A stretch of DNA of 64,000 nt, taken from contig JAZRVV010000019.1 in assembly GCA_045599345.1 (NCBI GenBank), positions 8,989 through 72,988 on the forward strand, given 5' to 3'. Numbering within the stretch: position 1 is the stretch's first letter; the number at the start of each line of letters is the position of its first letter. This DNA comes from UBA1227 sp045599345 (GTDB lineage: Bacteria > Bacillota > Clostridia > Oscillospirales > Acutalibacteraceae). The translations under genes were made by a program, and so were the position numbers. A model generated the notes under the pieces. That model was given only the letters and a program-made list of their open reading frames with translations, did not search any database and was not told where the DNA came from. Of this stretch, positions 1 to 8,466 are shown in pieces.

Positions 1-1
1 A

Positions 2-1318
2 CTTGTCGCTCTCTCATATGGTGTAGAATCAGCATACAAGGCTGTAATGAAGCCAACAGAAGGAACTATCCTCACTGTTGTCAGACTTGCTGCACGTGAT
101 GGTGCAGCATATGGCACTGACAACAAGGAGGCGGATATCGCTGAGGTTTGGCAGGCAGTATGCGACGGCGCTGAGGCAGCGCTACAAACAACACCAGATT
201 TGCTTCCAGTCCTTAAAAAGGCTGGAGTAGTTGACTCTGGTGGACAGGGTCTCCTCTATGCTTTCCAAGGCATCCTCTCTGTTTTCAAGGGAGAGGGAAT
301 AATTCCTAATGAAGCAAACGGCGATGCTGCTGCTAAAAAGGACGAGATGTCCGACGAGGAGATCGCCGAGAAATATGACTACAAACTTGAGTACGTTATC
401 CGTCGCAATGAAAAGAAGGATAAAGACGGACTTAAGGCTTACCTTAAATCAATTGGTGGCAATGTATCAGTTCGTGAGAAGGACGGCATCATGACAGTTG
501 AACTCGCAACTGATGTGCCGGGTCCTGCCATGGTTGAGACAATGAAGTTTGGCGCACTCATCGGCTGCAAGATTGAGAACCTCTCAATAAAGCGCGAGGA
601 GGAGAAGAAGGCTGAAATTAATGCCAAGTCAAACGACAAACTTGAGCCAGTTGAACCAGTTAACGACTATGGCTTTGTTGCGGTAGCAGCAGGCGAAGGA
701 CTCTCAGAAATGTTCCATGAACTTGGCGCTGACGTAGTTGTAAGCGGTGGCCAAACAATGAACCCATCAACAGAGGATATTCTCAATGCTGTTGAGGCAA
801 CGCCAGCTAAAACAGTATTCGTTCTTCCAAATAACAAGAACATCATCATGGCTGCGGAGCAGGCTGCTCCTCTCTCAACCCGCAAGGTTATCGTTTTACC
901 AACAAGAACCGTACCACAGGGTATGACAGCAATGATGAACTTTGACCCGGATGCATCTGTTGATGACAACCACCTTACAATGGCAAAGGCCATTGAAAAC
1001 GTTGGCACAGCTCAAGTTACTTTTGCAGCACGTGACAGCCTCGTAGACGGCAAGTCTGTAAAGCAGGGCCAGATCCTTGGTATGGAAAACGGCTCTATCA
1101 CAACAATTGAAGATGATGTTGTTACTGCAGCATTCAAGGTTACTAAAAACCTCTGCAGCAAGAACACTGACATAATCACAATATTCTATGGTGAGGATGC
1201 GACTGAGGAAGATGCAAATCAACTTCTTGAGAAACTTCAAAACAAGTTCTCAAACGTTGATATTTCAATCCTTCCAGGTGGACAACCAGTTTACTACTTC
1301 ATTATCTCTGTAGAATAA
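2..1318 (+). CDS. FakA-like DAK2/DegV-fold protein, 5'-truncated by the window edge
   Basis: The frame is open from base 2 and ends in TAA at 1316-1318, so 438 residues are seen and the start lies upstream. An ATG at 47 is internal, because the preceding codons (SYGVESAYKAV) already match the DAK2 family. The first ~85 residues are the end of the DAK2 domain (LKKAGVVDSGGQGLL); the rest resembles the linker and the DegV/FakB-like C-terminal domain of FakA/YloV. FakA phosphorylates fatty acids bound to FakB for phospholipid synthesis. Oddly, the linker has YKLEYV where FakA normally has a CTEF motif, and TVELATDVPG where it normally has an HVHT motif, so the Cys-His-His zinc ligands appear lost. 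recG follows after 13 nt, probably co-transcribed. An active kinase is not proven, since its ATP site is outside the window. Confidence 0.82.
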   Translation, partial: LVALSYGVESAYKAVMKPTEGTILTVVRLAARDGAAYGTDNKEADIAEVWQAVCDGAEAALQTTPDLLPVLKKAGVVDSGGQGLLYAFQGILSVFKGEGIIPNEANGDAAAKKDEMSDEEIAEKYDYKLEYVIRRNEKKDKDGLKAYLKSIGGNVSVREKDGIMTVELATDVPGPAMVETMKFGALIGCKIENLSIKREEEKKAEINAKSNDKLEPVEPVNDYGFVAVAAGEGLSEMFHELGADVVVSGGQTMNPSTEDILNAVEATPAKTVFVLPNNKNIIMAAEQAAPLSTRKVIVLPTRTVPQGMTAMMNFDPDASVDDNHLTMAKAIENVGTAQVTFAARDSLVDGKSVKQGQILGMENGSITTIEDDVVTAAFKVTKNLCSKNTDIITIFYGEDATEEDANQLLEKLQNKFSNVDISILPGGQPVYYFIISVE

Positions 1319-1331
1319 GACGAGGTGCAAA

Positions 1332-3350
1332 ATGCTCCTAGACACTCAGATAAAATTTTTAAAAGGCGTTGGTGAAAAGCGCGCCGAGCAGTTTAACTCG
1401 CTCGGCGTGAATACCATCAACGCTCTTTTTCATTATTATCCGAGAACGTACGAGGATTGGAGCTCACCTGTACCTATAAGAGGCTCTGAAAACCTTGATT
1501 GCTGTTGCATAAAAGCAACTGTTGCTGGAGACGTTCGTCGCCACAAGGCAAAGAGCAATGGAATGATGGTATTTGAAGTTGATGTCTTTGATGACACAGA
1601 TTCACTTCACATCGTTATCTTTAACAACAAGTACGCCGCAATGAAACTCCAAAAGGGAGAGGAACTCCTCTTCTTTGGTTCGGTTACTAGAAATAACGGT
1701 GTACTTCAGATGCGCTCTCCTAGTATCGAAAAGACAGGCACAAAGGAGAGGATTAAGCCGATATATAGTCGCCGTGGCGGTTTGACATCAAACTATATCG
1801 AGAAGTGCGTTGACACAGCACTAAAACAGTTTGGCATTGGTATTGAGGATCCAATGCCACAGGATATCATTGAAAAATATGACTTGATGCCACTTGATGA
1901 GGCTATTCGTGAAATACATTTTCCAAGCAATATGGAGATGATGACAAAGGCTCGTCATCGCTTCCTCTTTGAGGAACTGTTCTATCTCCAAATTGGGCTT
2001 AAGACAAAAGCGATAGAGAACAAACAAAAGACAGATATTATTGCATCAGTGGATTGCACTGATGACTTTATCAGTCGCTTGCCATTTACGCCAACTGCCG
2101 CACAGCAAAAGTGCATCAAAGCTGGTGTTGCCGACATGGCAAGTGGCATTGCCATGAACCGCCTTTTGCAGGGTGATGTTGGCTCTGGCAAGACGTTGGT
2201 TGCAGCAGCGCTGATGTACAACATCTATGCCAATGGCTATCAGAGTGTGATGATGGCACCAACAGAAATTTTAGCAAGACAACATGCTCAGACGCTGAAG
2301 AAATTCTTTGAGGGAACTGCTGTAAAGGTTGTGGCCTTGACAGGAAGCACGCCAGCGGCTGAAAAGAGGGAAATTCTCGCTGGTCTTGCCAGTGGTGAGA
2401 TTGCGATTGCCGTTGGCACGCATGCACTGATATCGGACAACGTAGAGTTCCAAAATTTAGGTTTTGTAATCACCGATGAGCAGCATCGCTTTGGCGTGCG
2501 CCAGCGAGCAAAGCTTAAGGAAAAGGGACAGGGAGTACACGTACTCGTTATGTCTGCGACACCTATTCCACGCACGCTTTTGTGGGCGATGTATGGGGAT
2601 TTGGATGTCTCGATTATTGACGAACTGCCAAAGGGCAGAGTGCCAATCGAGACGTACAAGATAAACTCATCGATTAGAAAGCGTGCTTTCGCGTATATCA
2701 AAAAGCACCTCGATGAGGGCAGACAGGGATACATCGTATGCCCACTTGTTGAGGACGGCGAGATAGAAGGCGTCCTCTCAGCTAAGCAGTACTACGACCT
2801 CATCAAAGATGATGACTTTCGGGATTACAGTGTTGGACTCCTTCATGGTCAAATGAAGGCAGGGGAAAAAGAATCCGTAATGGAGCGCTTCCAAAAGGGC
2901 GAGATTCAGCTTCTTGTTTCAACAGTTGTAATTGAGGTTGGTGTTGATGTTCCAAATGCGGTTATTATGCTCATTGAAAATGCAGAACGCTTTGGACTCT
3001 CACAACTTCACCAGTTGCGCGGACGCGTCGGTCGTGGACAGTGGAAGTCTACGTGCATCCTGTGCTCCGACAACACGTCGAAGCTGACAGAAGCAAGACT
3101 TGGGGTATTAACCTCAACAACCGACGGATTTGAAATCGCGCAACGTGATCTTGACCTGCGCGGCGCCGGCGAATTTTACGGCACTCGTCAGCACGGACAG
3201 GAAGTCTCCTATGTCAACGACATGATTGGCCATCCGGCTATCCTCGAGCGGGCTACCGCCGCCGCTGACAGCGTTTTAGCAAGAGGCGTTGCACCAGAGC
3301 TTATGATGGAAGTTGATAACCTTTTTGAGAGGATAGAAACATCCAGTTGA
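1332..3350 (+). CDS. recG: ATP-dependent DNA helicase RecG
   Basis: A 672-residue protein of normal RecG length. It drives branch migration and fork regression at stalled replication forks and Holliday junctions. The N-terminal third is the OB-fold wedge domain. Walker A (GDVGSGKT) falls near residues 279-286 and the DEQH helicase box near 382. Motif III (MSATPIPRT) and the C-terminal RGRVGRG motif VI are intact, and the RecG-type tail (LRGAGEFYGTRQHGQE) is present. The gene starts 13 nt after the FakA-like gene, the usual clostridial neighbour order, with AGACGAGG as a weak ribosome binding site. Nothing looks broken. Confidence 0.97.
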   Translation: MLLDTQIKFLKGVGEKRAEQFNSLGVNTINALFHYYPRTYEDWSSPVPIRGSENLDCCCIKATVAGDVRRHKAKSNGMMVFEVDVFDDTDSLHIVIFNNKYAAMKLQKGEELLFFGSVTRNNGVLQMRSPSIEKTGTKERIKPIYSRRGGLTSNYIEKCVDTALKQFGIGIEDPMPQDIIEKYDLMPLDEAIREIHFPSNMEMMTKARHRFLFEELFYLQIGLKTKAIENKQKTDIIASVDCTDDFISRLPFTPTAAQQKCIKAGVADMASGIAMNRLLQGDVGSGKTLVAAALMYNIYANGYQSVMMAPTEILARQHAQTLKKFFEGTAVKVVALTGSTPAAEKREILAGLASGEIAIAVGTHALISDNVEFQNLGFVITDEQHRFGVRQRAKLKEKGQGVHVLVMSATPIPRTLLWAMYGDLDVSIIDELPKGRVPIETYKINSSIRKRAFAYIKKHLDEGRQGYIVCPLVEDGEIEGVLSAKQYYDLIKDDDFRDYSVGLLHGQMKAGEKESVMERFQKGEIQLLVSTVVIEVGVDVPNAVIMLIENAERFGLSQLHQLRGRVGRGQWKSTCILCSDNTSKLTEARLGVLTSTTDGFEIAQRDLDLRGAGEFYGTRQHGQEVSYVNDMIGHPAILERATAAADSVLARGVAPELMMEVDNLFERIETSS

Positions 3351-3352
3351 TA

Positions 3353-3395
3353 TTGACATATACCATTAAAAGAGTATAATTATTACAAATTGTAA
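3353..3395 (+). promoter_or_regulatory. Promoter with downstream palindrome for the M23 gene
   Basis: TTGACA at 3353-3358 and TATAAT at 3375-3380 are separated by 16 bp. Directly downstream, at 3383-3395, lies the palindrome TTACAA-A-TTGTAA, which would overlap the transcription start and could be an operator. The ribosome binding site CGGAGG is at 3406-3411. The same palindrome (TTACAA-N-TTGTAA) recurs at 54853-54865 ahead of another G5-domain cell-wall gene. Confidence 0.7.
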
Positions 3396-3418
3396 CAATT
3401 AATTTCGGAGGCAATATT

Positions 3419-5125
3419 TTGGAAAACGAAATTGTAGAGGAAGTAATAGAAGAAAACATTGTTGAATACAATAGTTTTGCTGAGACAGTTGGCGAGATGG
3501 TTGGAGCATTCTTCCATTCTCTCTGGCTTCTTATTGCTATGCTTACAACCGACCTTTTCAACTTGATTTCGACATTCTTCAAGTTCCTTGGTCGTTCAAT
3601 AAAGAATGCAATCGGCGGCAGCCTCTCAAACCTTCGCGCTGAATGGGCTGAGTTTAAACTTGAGTGCGTCGAGCAAAAACAGGGACTCCGTGGTCTTCGC
3701 CTTGTGTTCAAGGACCACCCAACAATGATTTCTAACATTGTTAATACAGTCCTTCCTGTTTGTGGCTTTATCGTTCTTGTTGCCACAATCACTCACTGGA
3801 ACTCAACCACATATGCAATTGAGGTTGATTCAAGTGGCAAGAGCGTAGGCGTTGTTGCTGATGAGCAGGTATATGTAAATGCACAGGATCTTGTGAAGGA
3901 ACGTTTCAGCACAGACCTTGGTGCCGATGACAATGTGTCATCACTTTCAACCTCATACAAGATTGTTGAGGCAAAACCAACTGAAATCACTGACTCACAG
4001 ACAGTAAGTGATAACATAGTAGAGAGTACAAACTCTGATTCAACATACGCCTGTGGCGTATACATCGACGGCGAGTTTATCTGCGCACTCAAAACCGAGA
4101 CAGATGCAATGCAGGTATTTAACAACATCATCGATGGATATGAGAAGGAAAATGCAAATGATGTTGTAGGCTTTACTCAGGACGTCAAGTTTGTACAGGG
4201 TATTTACGCAAACAATGAGGAAACAATCTGGGACTCTCAGCAGCTTGCTGATACACTTACCAAGTCAAGATACAAGGAGCGCCATTACATAGTACAGGCA
4301 GGCGATACACTCTCAAACATCGCTTACTCAAATGGCATCAGCGTATCAGAGCTCATCGCACTTAACCCAGAGCATGAAAAGGAAATTCACGTAGGTGACG
4401 ACCTCCTTGTTGCAGGTGATGTTAACTACGTTAACCTCAAGGTAGTTAAGACTGTTGTCAAGAATGAGGAGATTCCATTCAAGACAGTTAAAACTGAAAA
4501 CAGCAGCATCTATAAGGGCACAACCAAGACAACACAAAAGGGTGTTAATGGTATCGACCAGGTTACATACATGGTAACTTACGTAGATGGTGTCCAGACA
4601 GGAATCAAGGAAGTTAACCGTACAACAATTAGACAGCCAGTAGATCAAAAGATCTCTGTTGGTACCAAGGCAATTGTTAAACAGACCAATCGCAATACAG
4701 GTTACTCATACACACCAAGCACATATGTCAAGTCCTATGGTAGGCTTGTATGGCCAGCTCCTGGCATATACAAAGTTTCATCACCATTTGGACCAAGATG
4801 GGGCTCATTCCATGGTGGTATTGACCTTTCAACTGGTCGTGCAGGCTCAACAATTGTTGCGGCTGCAAGTGGTACAGTAACAATCGCTTCAAACGGCAAT
4901 GCAGGTTATGGTACTTACGTTATGATTAACCACAACAACGGTATGGAGACTCTCTATGCTCATATGGTTTACGGTTCAATCTGTGTAAGCACAGGCCAGT
5001 ATGTATCAGCAGGTCAGCCAATTGGTATCTTGGGTTCAACTGGTAACTCAACAGGACCTCACCTTCATTTCGAGGTTCGTATCAATGGTTCAAAAGTAAA
5101 CCCAGCTCCATACATTGGCGCTTAA
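3419..5125 (+). CDS. Membrane-anchored LysM-G5-M23 peptidoglycan endopeptidase
   Basis: A 568-residue protein starting at TTG, placed 8 nt after CGGAGG; no in-frame ATG fits better. The acidic N-terminus is followed by hydrophobic stretches near residues 28-57 and 107-127, the latter probably the membrane anchor. A LysM repeat (QAGDTLSNIAYSNGISVSEL) lies near 290-332, a G5 domain near 339-414, and an M23 lysostaphin-type domain from about 460 to the end. The zinc motifs are visible: HGGID and the closing HLHFE. It should cut peptide cross-bridges in the cell wall, with LysM and G5 binding glycan. It is preceded by its own promoter and followed after 16 nt by an ACT-domain gene. The exact bond cleaved is unknown. 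Confidence 0.9.
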   Translation: MENEIVEEVIEENIVEYNSFAETVGEMVGAFFHSLWLLIAMLTTDLFNLISTFFKFLGRSIKNAIGGSLSNLRAEWAEFKLECVEQKQGLRGLRLVFKDHPTMISNIVNTVLPVCGFIVLVATITHWNSTTYAIEVDSSGKSVGVVADEQVYVNAQDLVKERFSTDLGADDNVSSLSTSYKIVEAKPTEITDSQTVSDNIVESTNSDSTYACGVYIDGEFICALKTETDAMQVFNNIIDGYEKENANDVVGFTQDVKFVQGIYANNEETIWDSQQLADTLTKSRYKERHYIVQAGDTLSNIAYSNGISVSELIALNPEHEKEIHVGDDLLVAGDVNYVNLKVVKTVVKNEEIPFKTVKTENSSIYKGTTKTTQKGVNGIDQVTYMVTYVDGVQTGIKEVNRTTIRQPVDQKISVGTKAIVKQTNRNTGYSYTPSTYVKSYGRLVWPAPGIYKVSSPFGPRWGSFHGGIDLSTGRAGSTIVAAASGTVTIASNGNAGYGTYVMINHNNGMETLYAHMVYGSICVSTGQYVSAGQPIGILGSTGNSTGPHLHFEVRINGSKVNPAPYIGA

Positions 5126-5141
5126 TATTTGGAGGAACGCT

Positions 5142-5411
5142 ATGCGTGCAGTAATTACAGTAGTAGGAAAAGATCAGGTTGGCATCTGCGCAAAGACATC
5201 AACTCTTTGCGCTGAGCACAACGTTAATATAAGTGCAGTATCACAGAATATTTTTGATGATTTATTCTGCATGGTTATGCTTGTTGAGACTGACGGTCTT
5301 GATATCCCATTCGGCGACTTTGCCGATATCCTTGCAAGCGAAGGCAAGACCATGGGTCTTGACATCCACGTAATGCACGAAGATATCTTTAATGCTATGC
5401 ACAAGGTATAA
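5142..5411 (+). CDS. ACT-domain protein, UPF0237 family
   Basis: An 89-residue protein made almost entirely of one ACT domain of the GcvR-like UPF0237 type (MRAVITVVGKDQVGICAKTS start). The ATG at 5142 follows GGAGGAACGCT, so a longer upstream reading is not used. ACT domains bind small ligands, usually amino acids, and this family is typically encoded next to a DUF711/PFL protein, as here (11 nt to the next gene). The ligand and target are unknown. It probably shares the transcript of the following gene. Confidence 0.93.
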   Translation: MRAVITVVGKDQVGICAKTSTLCAEHNVNISAVSQNIFDDLFCMVMLVETDGLDIPFGDFADILASEGKTMGLDIHVMHEDIFNAMHKV

Positions 5412-5422
5412 GGAGAAAAACG

Positions 5423-6778
5423 ATGCTTGAAATTAATGACGTCTTTGAAACCGTCAGAATGATCGAGAATGAAAATCTCGATATTCGTACGATTACAATG
5501 GGCATCTCACTCCTTGACTGTTGTGACAGCGATATTGATAAAGCTTGTGACAAAGTTTATGAGAAGATTGTCCGCAAGGCAGAGAACCTTGTAAAAACAG
5601 GTGAGGACATTGAGCGCGAGTATGGTATCCCAATTATCAACAAGCGCGTATCTGTCACACCAATTTCAATGGTTCTTGCAGCCTCAGGCGGTGACCCGCT
5701 CAAGTACGCTAAAACTTTGGAGCGTGCAGTTGACACAATTGGTGTTAACTTCCTTGGCGGTTACTCCGCACTTGTTCAAAAGGGTTTTGCTGCAGGCGAT
5801 GAGGCACTCATCCGCAGCATTCCAGAGGCACTTGATATAACAGACCATATTTGCTCCTCAGTTAATATCGGTTCAACCAAGACCGGTATCAACATGGATG
5901 CAGTAAAACTTATGGGTGAAATAGTAAAGCAGTCTGCTGAGATTACAGCATACAAGGACTGCATTGGTCCTGCAAAGCTCGTTGTATTCTGCAACGCGCC
6001 AGAGGACAACCCATTTATGGCTGGCGCGTTCCATGGCGCAGGCGAGCCCGACTGCGTAATCAATGTCGGCGTTTCAGGTCCTGGCGTTGTACGTTCTGCT
6101 ATCAGCAGAATTCCAGACGCCAACATCACAGAAATCGCCGAGATGGTTAAACGCACAGCGTTTAAGATTACACGAGTTGGTCAACTCGTAGCAAACGAGG
6201 CATCTCGCCGTCTTGACGTGCCTTTTGGCATTGTCGATTTATCTCTCGCTCCAACTCCTGCTGTCGGCGACTCCGTTGCCTACATCTTGGAGGAGATGGG
6301 CCTCGAGCAATGCGGCGCGCACGGCACAACGGCCTGCCTCGCACTCCTCAATGACGCAGTTAAAAAGGGTGGCGTTATGGCATCCTCTCACGTTGGTGGA
6401 CTTTCAGGCGCATTTATTCCAGTATCAGAGGATGCTGGTATGATAAACGCAGCACGCAGTGGCTGCCTCAAGATTGAAAAGCTTGAAGCTATGACAGCTG
6501 TATGCTCTGTTGGTCTTGATATGATAGTTATCCCAGGCGATACAACACCAGCAGTTATCTCTGCAATCATCGCTGATGAGGCCGCTATTGGTATGGTCAA
6601 CTCCAAGACAACTGCTGTTCGTGTAATCCCAGCAGTTGGCAAGAACGTTGGCGACGAGCTTGAGTTCGGTGGTCTTTTGGGTTCAGGCCCTGTAATGCCA
6701 ATAAATACCAAGAGCCCAGAGAAGTTTATCTCTCGTGGTGGCAGAATTCCTGCACCATTGCAGAGCCTTAAGAATTAG
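5423..6778 (+). CDS. PFL family protein (UPF0210/DUF711)
   Basis: A 451-residue protein of full family length; the family is related in sequence to the glycyl-radical pyruvate formate-lyase group, but its enzymatic role is not established. AAGGAGAAAAACG precedes the ATG. Conserved glycine-rich stretches such as INVGVSGPGVV and GAHGTTACLA are present, along with the C-terminal GGRIPAP. It is paired with the ACT-domain gene immediately upstream, the arrangement seen across Firmicutes, which suggests a ligand-regulated two-protein unit. A promoter for the next gene is embedded in its last codons. Confidence 0.93.
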   Translation: MLEINDVFETVRMIENENLDIRTITMGISLLDCCDSDIDKACDKVYEKIVRKAENLVKTGEDIEREYGIPIINKRVSVTPISMVLAASGGDPLKYAKTLERAVDTIGVNFLGGYSALVQKGFAAGDEALIRSIPEALDITDHICSSVNIGSTKTGINMDAVKLMGEIVKQSAEITAYKDCIGPAKLVVFCNAPEDNPFMAGAFHGAGEPDCVINVGVSGPGVVRSAISRIPDANITEIAEMVKRTAFKITRVGQLVANEASRRLDVPFGIVDLSLAPTPAVGDSVAYILEEMGLEQCGAHGTTACLALLNDAVKKGGVMASSHVGGLSGAFIPVSEDAGMINAARSGCLKIEKLEAMTAVCSVGLDMIVIPGDTTPAVISAIIADEAAIGMVNSKTTAVRVIPAVGKNVGDELEFGGLLGSGPVMPINTKSPEKFISRGGRIPAPLQSLKN

Positions 6779-6786
6779 TGTATAAT
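6758..6786 (+). promoter_or_regulatory. Promoter for the DUF1858 gene
   Basis: TTGCAG (6758-6763) and TATAAT (6781-6786) have an ideal 17-bp spacer. The -35 lies inside the end of the PFL gene and the -10 just after its stop. With the hairpin at 7013-7044 it would define a short single-gene transcript. Confidence 0.65.
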
Positions 6787-6818
6787 TAGAGCGAACTTTG
6801 AGAAAAGGAGTCTTAAAT

Positions 6819-7004
6819 ATGGAAATTACAAAAGACACACTTATCGGCGATCTTCTTGATGCAAAACCAGACGCAGCACCTTTCCTTCTCGAGATGGGAA
6901 TGCATTGTCTCGGATGTCCTTCAGCTCGTGGAGAGTCAATTGAGGATGCATGTGCAGTTCACGGCGTAAACGTTGATGAACTTCTTGCTAAGATAAACGC
7001 ATAA
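6819..7004 (+). CDS. DUF1858 domain protein
   Basis: A 61-residue protein; the ATG at 6819 is chosen because AGAAAAGGAG sits just upstream. The sequence is the whole DUF1858 domain, with the CLGCPSARGE segment carrying two cysteines in CxxC spacing. Such proteins are common in anaerobes, alone or fused to redox proteins. A redox or metal-binding role is inferred from the cysteines; no function is established. It has its own promoter and is followed by a strong terminator. Confidence 0.9.
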   Translation: MEITKDTLIGDLLDAKPDAAPFLLEMGMHCLGCPSARGESIEDACAVHGVNVDELLAKINA

Positions 7005-7012
7005 GGATAAGG

Positions 7013-7044
7013 GGTGAAGGACAAACGGTGCCTTCACCTTTTTT
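7013..7044 (+). terminator. Rho-independent terminator, directly ahead of trmK
   Basis: GGTGAAGG (7013-7020) pairs perfectly with CCTTCACC (7031-7038), followed by TTTTTT. It ends the DUF1858 transcript yet lies only 8 nt before the trmK start, leaving no room for a separate promoter between them. Confidence 0.85.
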
Positions 7045-7052
7045 ATGATATT

Positions 7053-7703
7053 ATGAAACTTGATTTAAGACTTACTATGGTGGCGTCCCTCATAAGACCA
7101 GGGAAGCCAATTGCTGACATAGGCACAGACCATGCCTATGTCCCTGTTTATTTAATAAAGAATGATATTATTCCATCTGCCTATGCCTGTGATGTTAAGA
7201 TAGGACCACTTGATAACGCAAAGAAGACAATTGAGGAGTTTGAACTTGAGGACAAAATCACCCCAATTCTCTCCGATGGCCTTATTAGTGTTCCGCATGA
7301 CGTAAGCGATTTTGTAATCGCCGGTATGGGCGGTGAGCTCATTGCTAAAATCCTCTCCGACTCGCCATGGGTCAAGGCGGAGGGCAATCACTTTGTCCTT
7401 CAACCACAGACACATGCCGAGAGCCTAAGACGCTTCCTTTTTAGCGAAGGGTATGAAATCCTAAAAGAGGATGTAGTAAAGGATAAACGTCACCTCTATC
7501 TCGCTATGGAAGTAGTGTATACTGGCAAAGTATTTGTCCACACTGAAAGTGATTACTATTTAGGTGAGCTCAAGAATTCTAGTAGTATATATAGAAATGA
7601 TTACATTAAATATATGATTTCTCGCCTTGACGTTCAGTACAAGGCAACAAGGAACGAGGATGTAAAAGCCTTAATTGATAACTTTAAGGAGGCCCTTTCA
7701 TGA
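7053..7703 (+). CDS. trmK: tRNA (adenine22-N1)-methyltransferase TrmK
   Basis: A 216-residue SAM-dependent methyltransferase that makes m1A22 in tRNA. The family signature is present: IADIGTDHAYVPVYL as the SAM-binding motif and VIAGMGGELI further on. The start at 7053 is chosen because MKLDLRLTMVASL matches the usual TrmK N-terminus. A GTG at 7014 with AAGGAT upstream is also in frame, but it would place the terminator hairpin inside the coding region. The 8 nt after the hairpin contain no ribosome binding site. The stop overlaps the next ATG by 4 nt, so trmK and nif3 are translationally coupled. Confidence 0.92.
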   Translation: MKLDLRLTMVASLIRPGKPIADIGTDHAYVPVYLIKNDIIPSAYACDVKIGPLDNAKKTIEEFELEDKITPILSDGLISVPHDVSDFVIAGMGGELIAKILSDSPWVKAEGNHFVLQPQTHAESLRRFLFSEGYEILKEDVVKDKRHLYLAMEVVYTGKVFVHTESDYYLGELKNSSSIYRNDYIKYMISRLDVQYKATRNEDVKALIDNFKEALS

Positions 7704-8458
7704 GTACAGTACGCGATATATATGGCTTTATAGACGAGATTGCTCCATTCTCCACACAGGAGGACTGGGATAACTCTGGCCTTTTAGTGGGCAATGAGAA
7801 TGCAGAGGTTAAGAAAATTGCACTCTGCCTGGATGCAACTAATGAGACATTAGAAAAAGCAATGGACTTTGGTGCAGACCTTCTCATCACACATCATCCA
7901 ATCATTTGGGAGCCACTCAAGTTTGTACCATCAGATACCCTTGTAAGCAAGGCAATAAGACAGGGCATTAATGTAATCTCATGCCACACAAACTGGGACC
8001 TTGCAGAGGCAGGTGTCAGCTGTGTGCTAGCGTCCCTTATTGGGCTCAATGATATTGAGAAACTTGAACCAGAGGGTGAACTCTCAATGGTACGTGTTGG
8101 CACACTTCCTATGCCAATGGCAGCAAGGGACCTTGCAGGACTTGTCTCCGATGCACTTGATGCAGTCGTTGCAGTAACATCTCCTGACAAGGAGATAAGC
8201 ACTGTTGCTGTATGCGGTGGAGCGGGCGCTTGCTTCCTTTCGGATTTAAAGCGCCACGGTGTTGACGCATTCGTGACAGGTGAGGCCAAGCATAACGAGT
8301 ATTTGGATGCAAGGGAACTTGATGTATCACTCCTCTGTGCTGGTCACTATGAGACAGAGACAGTAAGTATGCCAGTTCTTAAAAACCTTTTAAAGGAAGA
8401 ATTTAATGACATCGAGTACCTCTATATTGAGGATGCTCCAGTAGAATATATAGGCTAG
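7700..8458 (+). CDS. Nif3-like dinuclear metal centre protein
   Basis: A 252-residue Nif3/YqfO family protein. AAGGAGG lies a few bases before its ATG, inside the end of trmK. Metal-binding positions are visible as THHP near residue 65, HTNWD near 97 and AGHYETE near the C-terminus. The family forms hexamers with a two-metal site; a GTP cyclohydrolase-like activity has been suggested for some members, but the cellular role is unsettled. The trmK-nif3 pairing is standard in Firmicutes. It lacks the extra middle domain of the longer (about 370-residue) Nif3 proteins. Confidence 0.93.
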   Translation: MSTVRDIYGFIDEIAPFSTQEDWDNSGLLVGNENAEVKKIALCLDATNETLEKAMDFGADLLITHHPIIWEPLKFVPSDTLVSKAIRQGINVISCHTNWDLAEAGVSCVLASLIGLNDIEKLEPEGELSMVRVGTLPMPMAARDLAGLVSDALDAVVAVTSPDKEISTVAVCGGAGACFLSDLKRHGVDAFVTGEAKHNEYLDARELDVSLLCAGHYETETVSMPVLKNLLKEEFNDIEYLYIEDAPVEYIG

Positions 8459-8466
8459 GTGATAAA

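Noticed and set aside
3381..3400. A possible WalR box (TGTTAC...TGTAAT on the minus strand) at the M23 promoter.
   Set aside because: The spacing between the two hexamers is 4 nt, while the WalR consensus needs 5; recorded instead as an unnamed palindrome.
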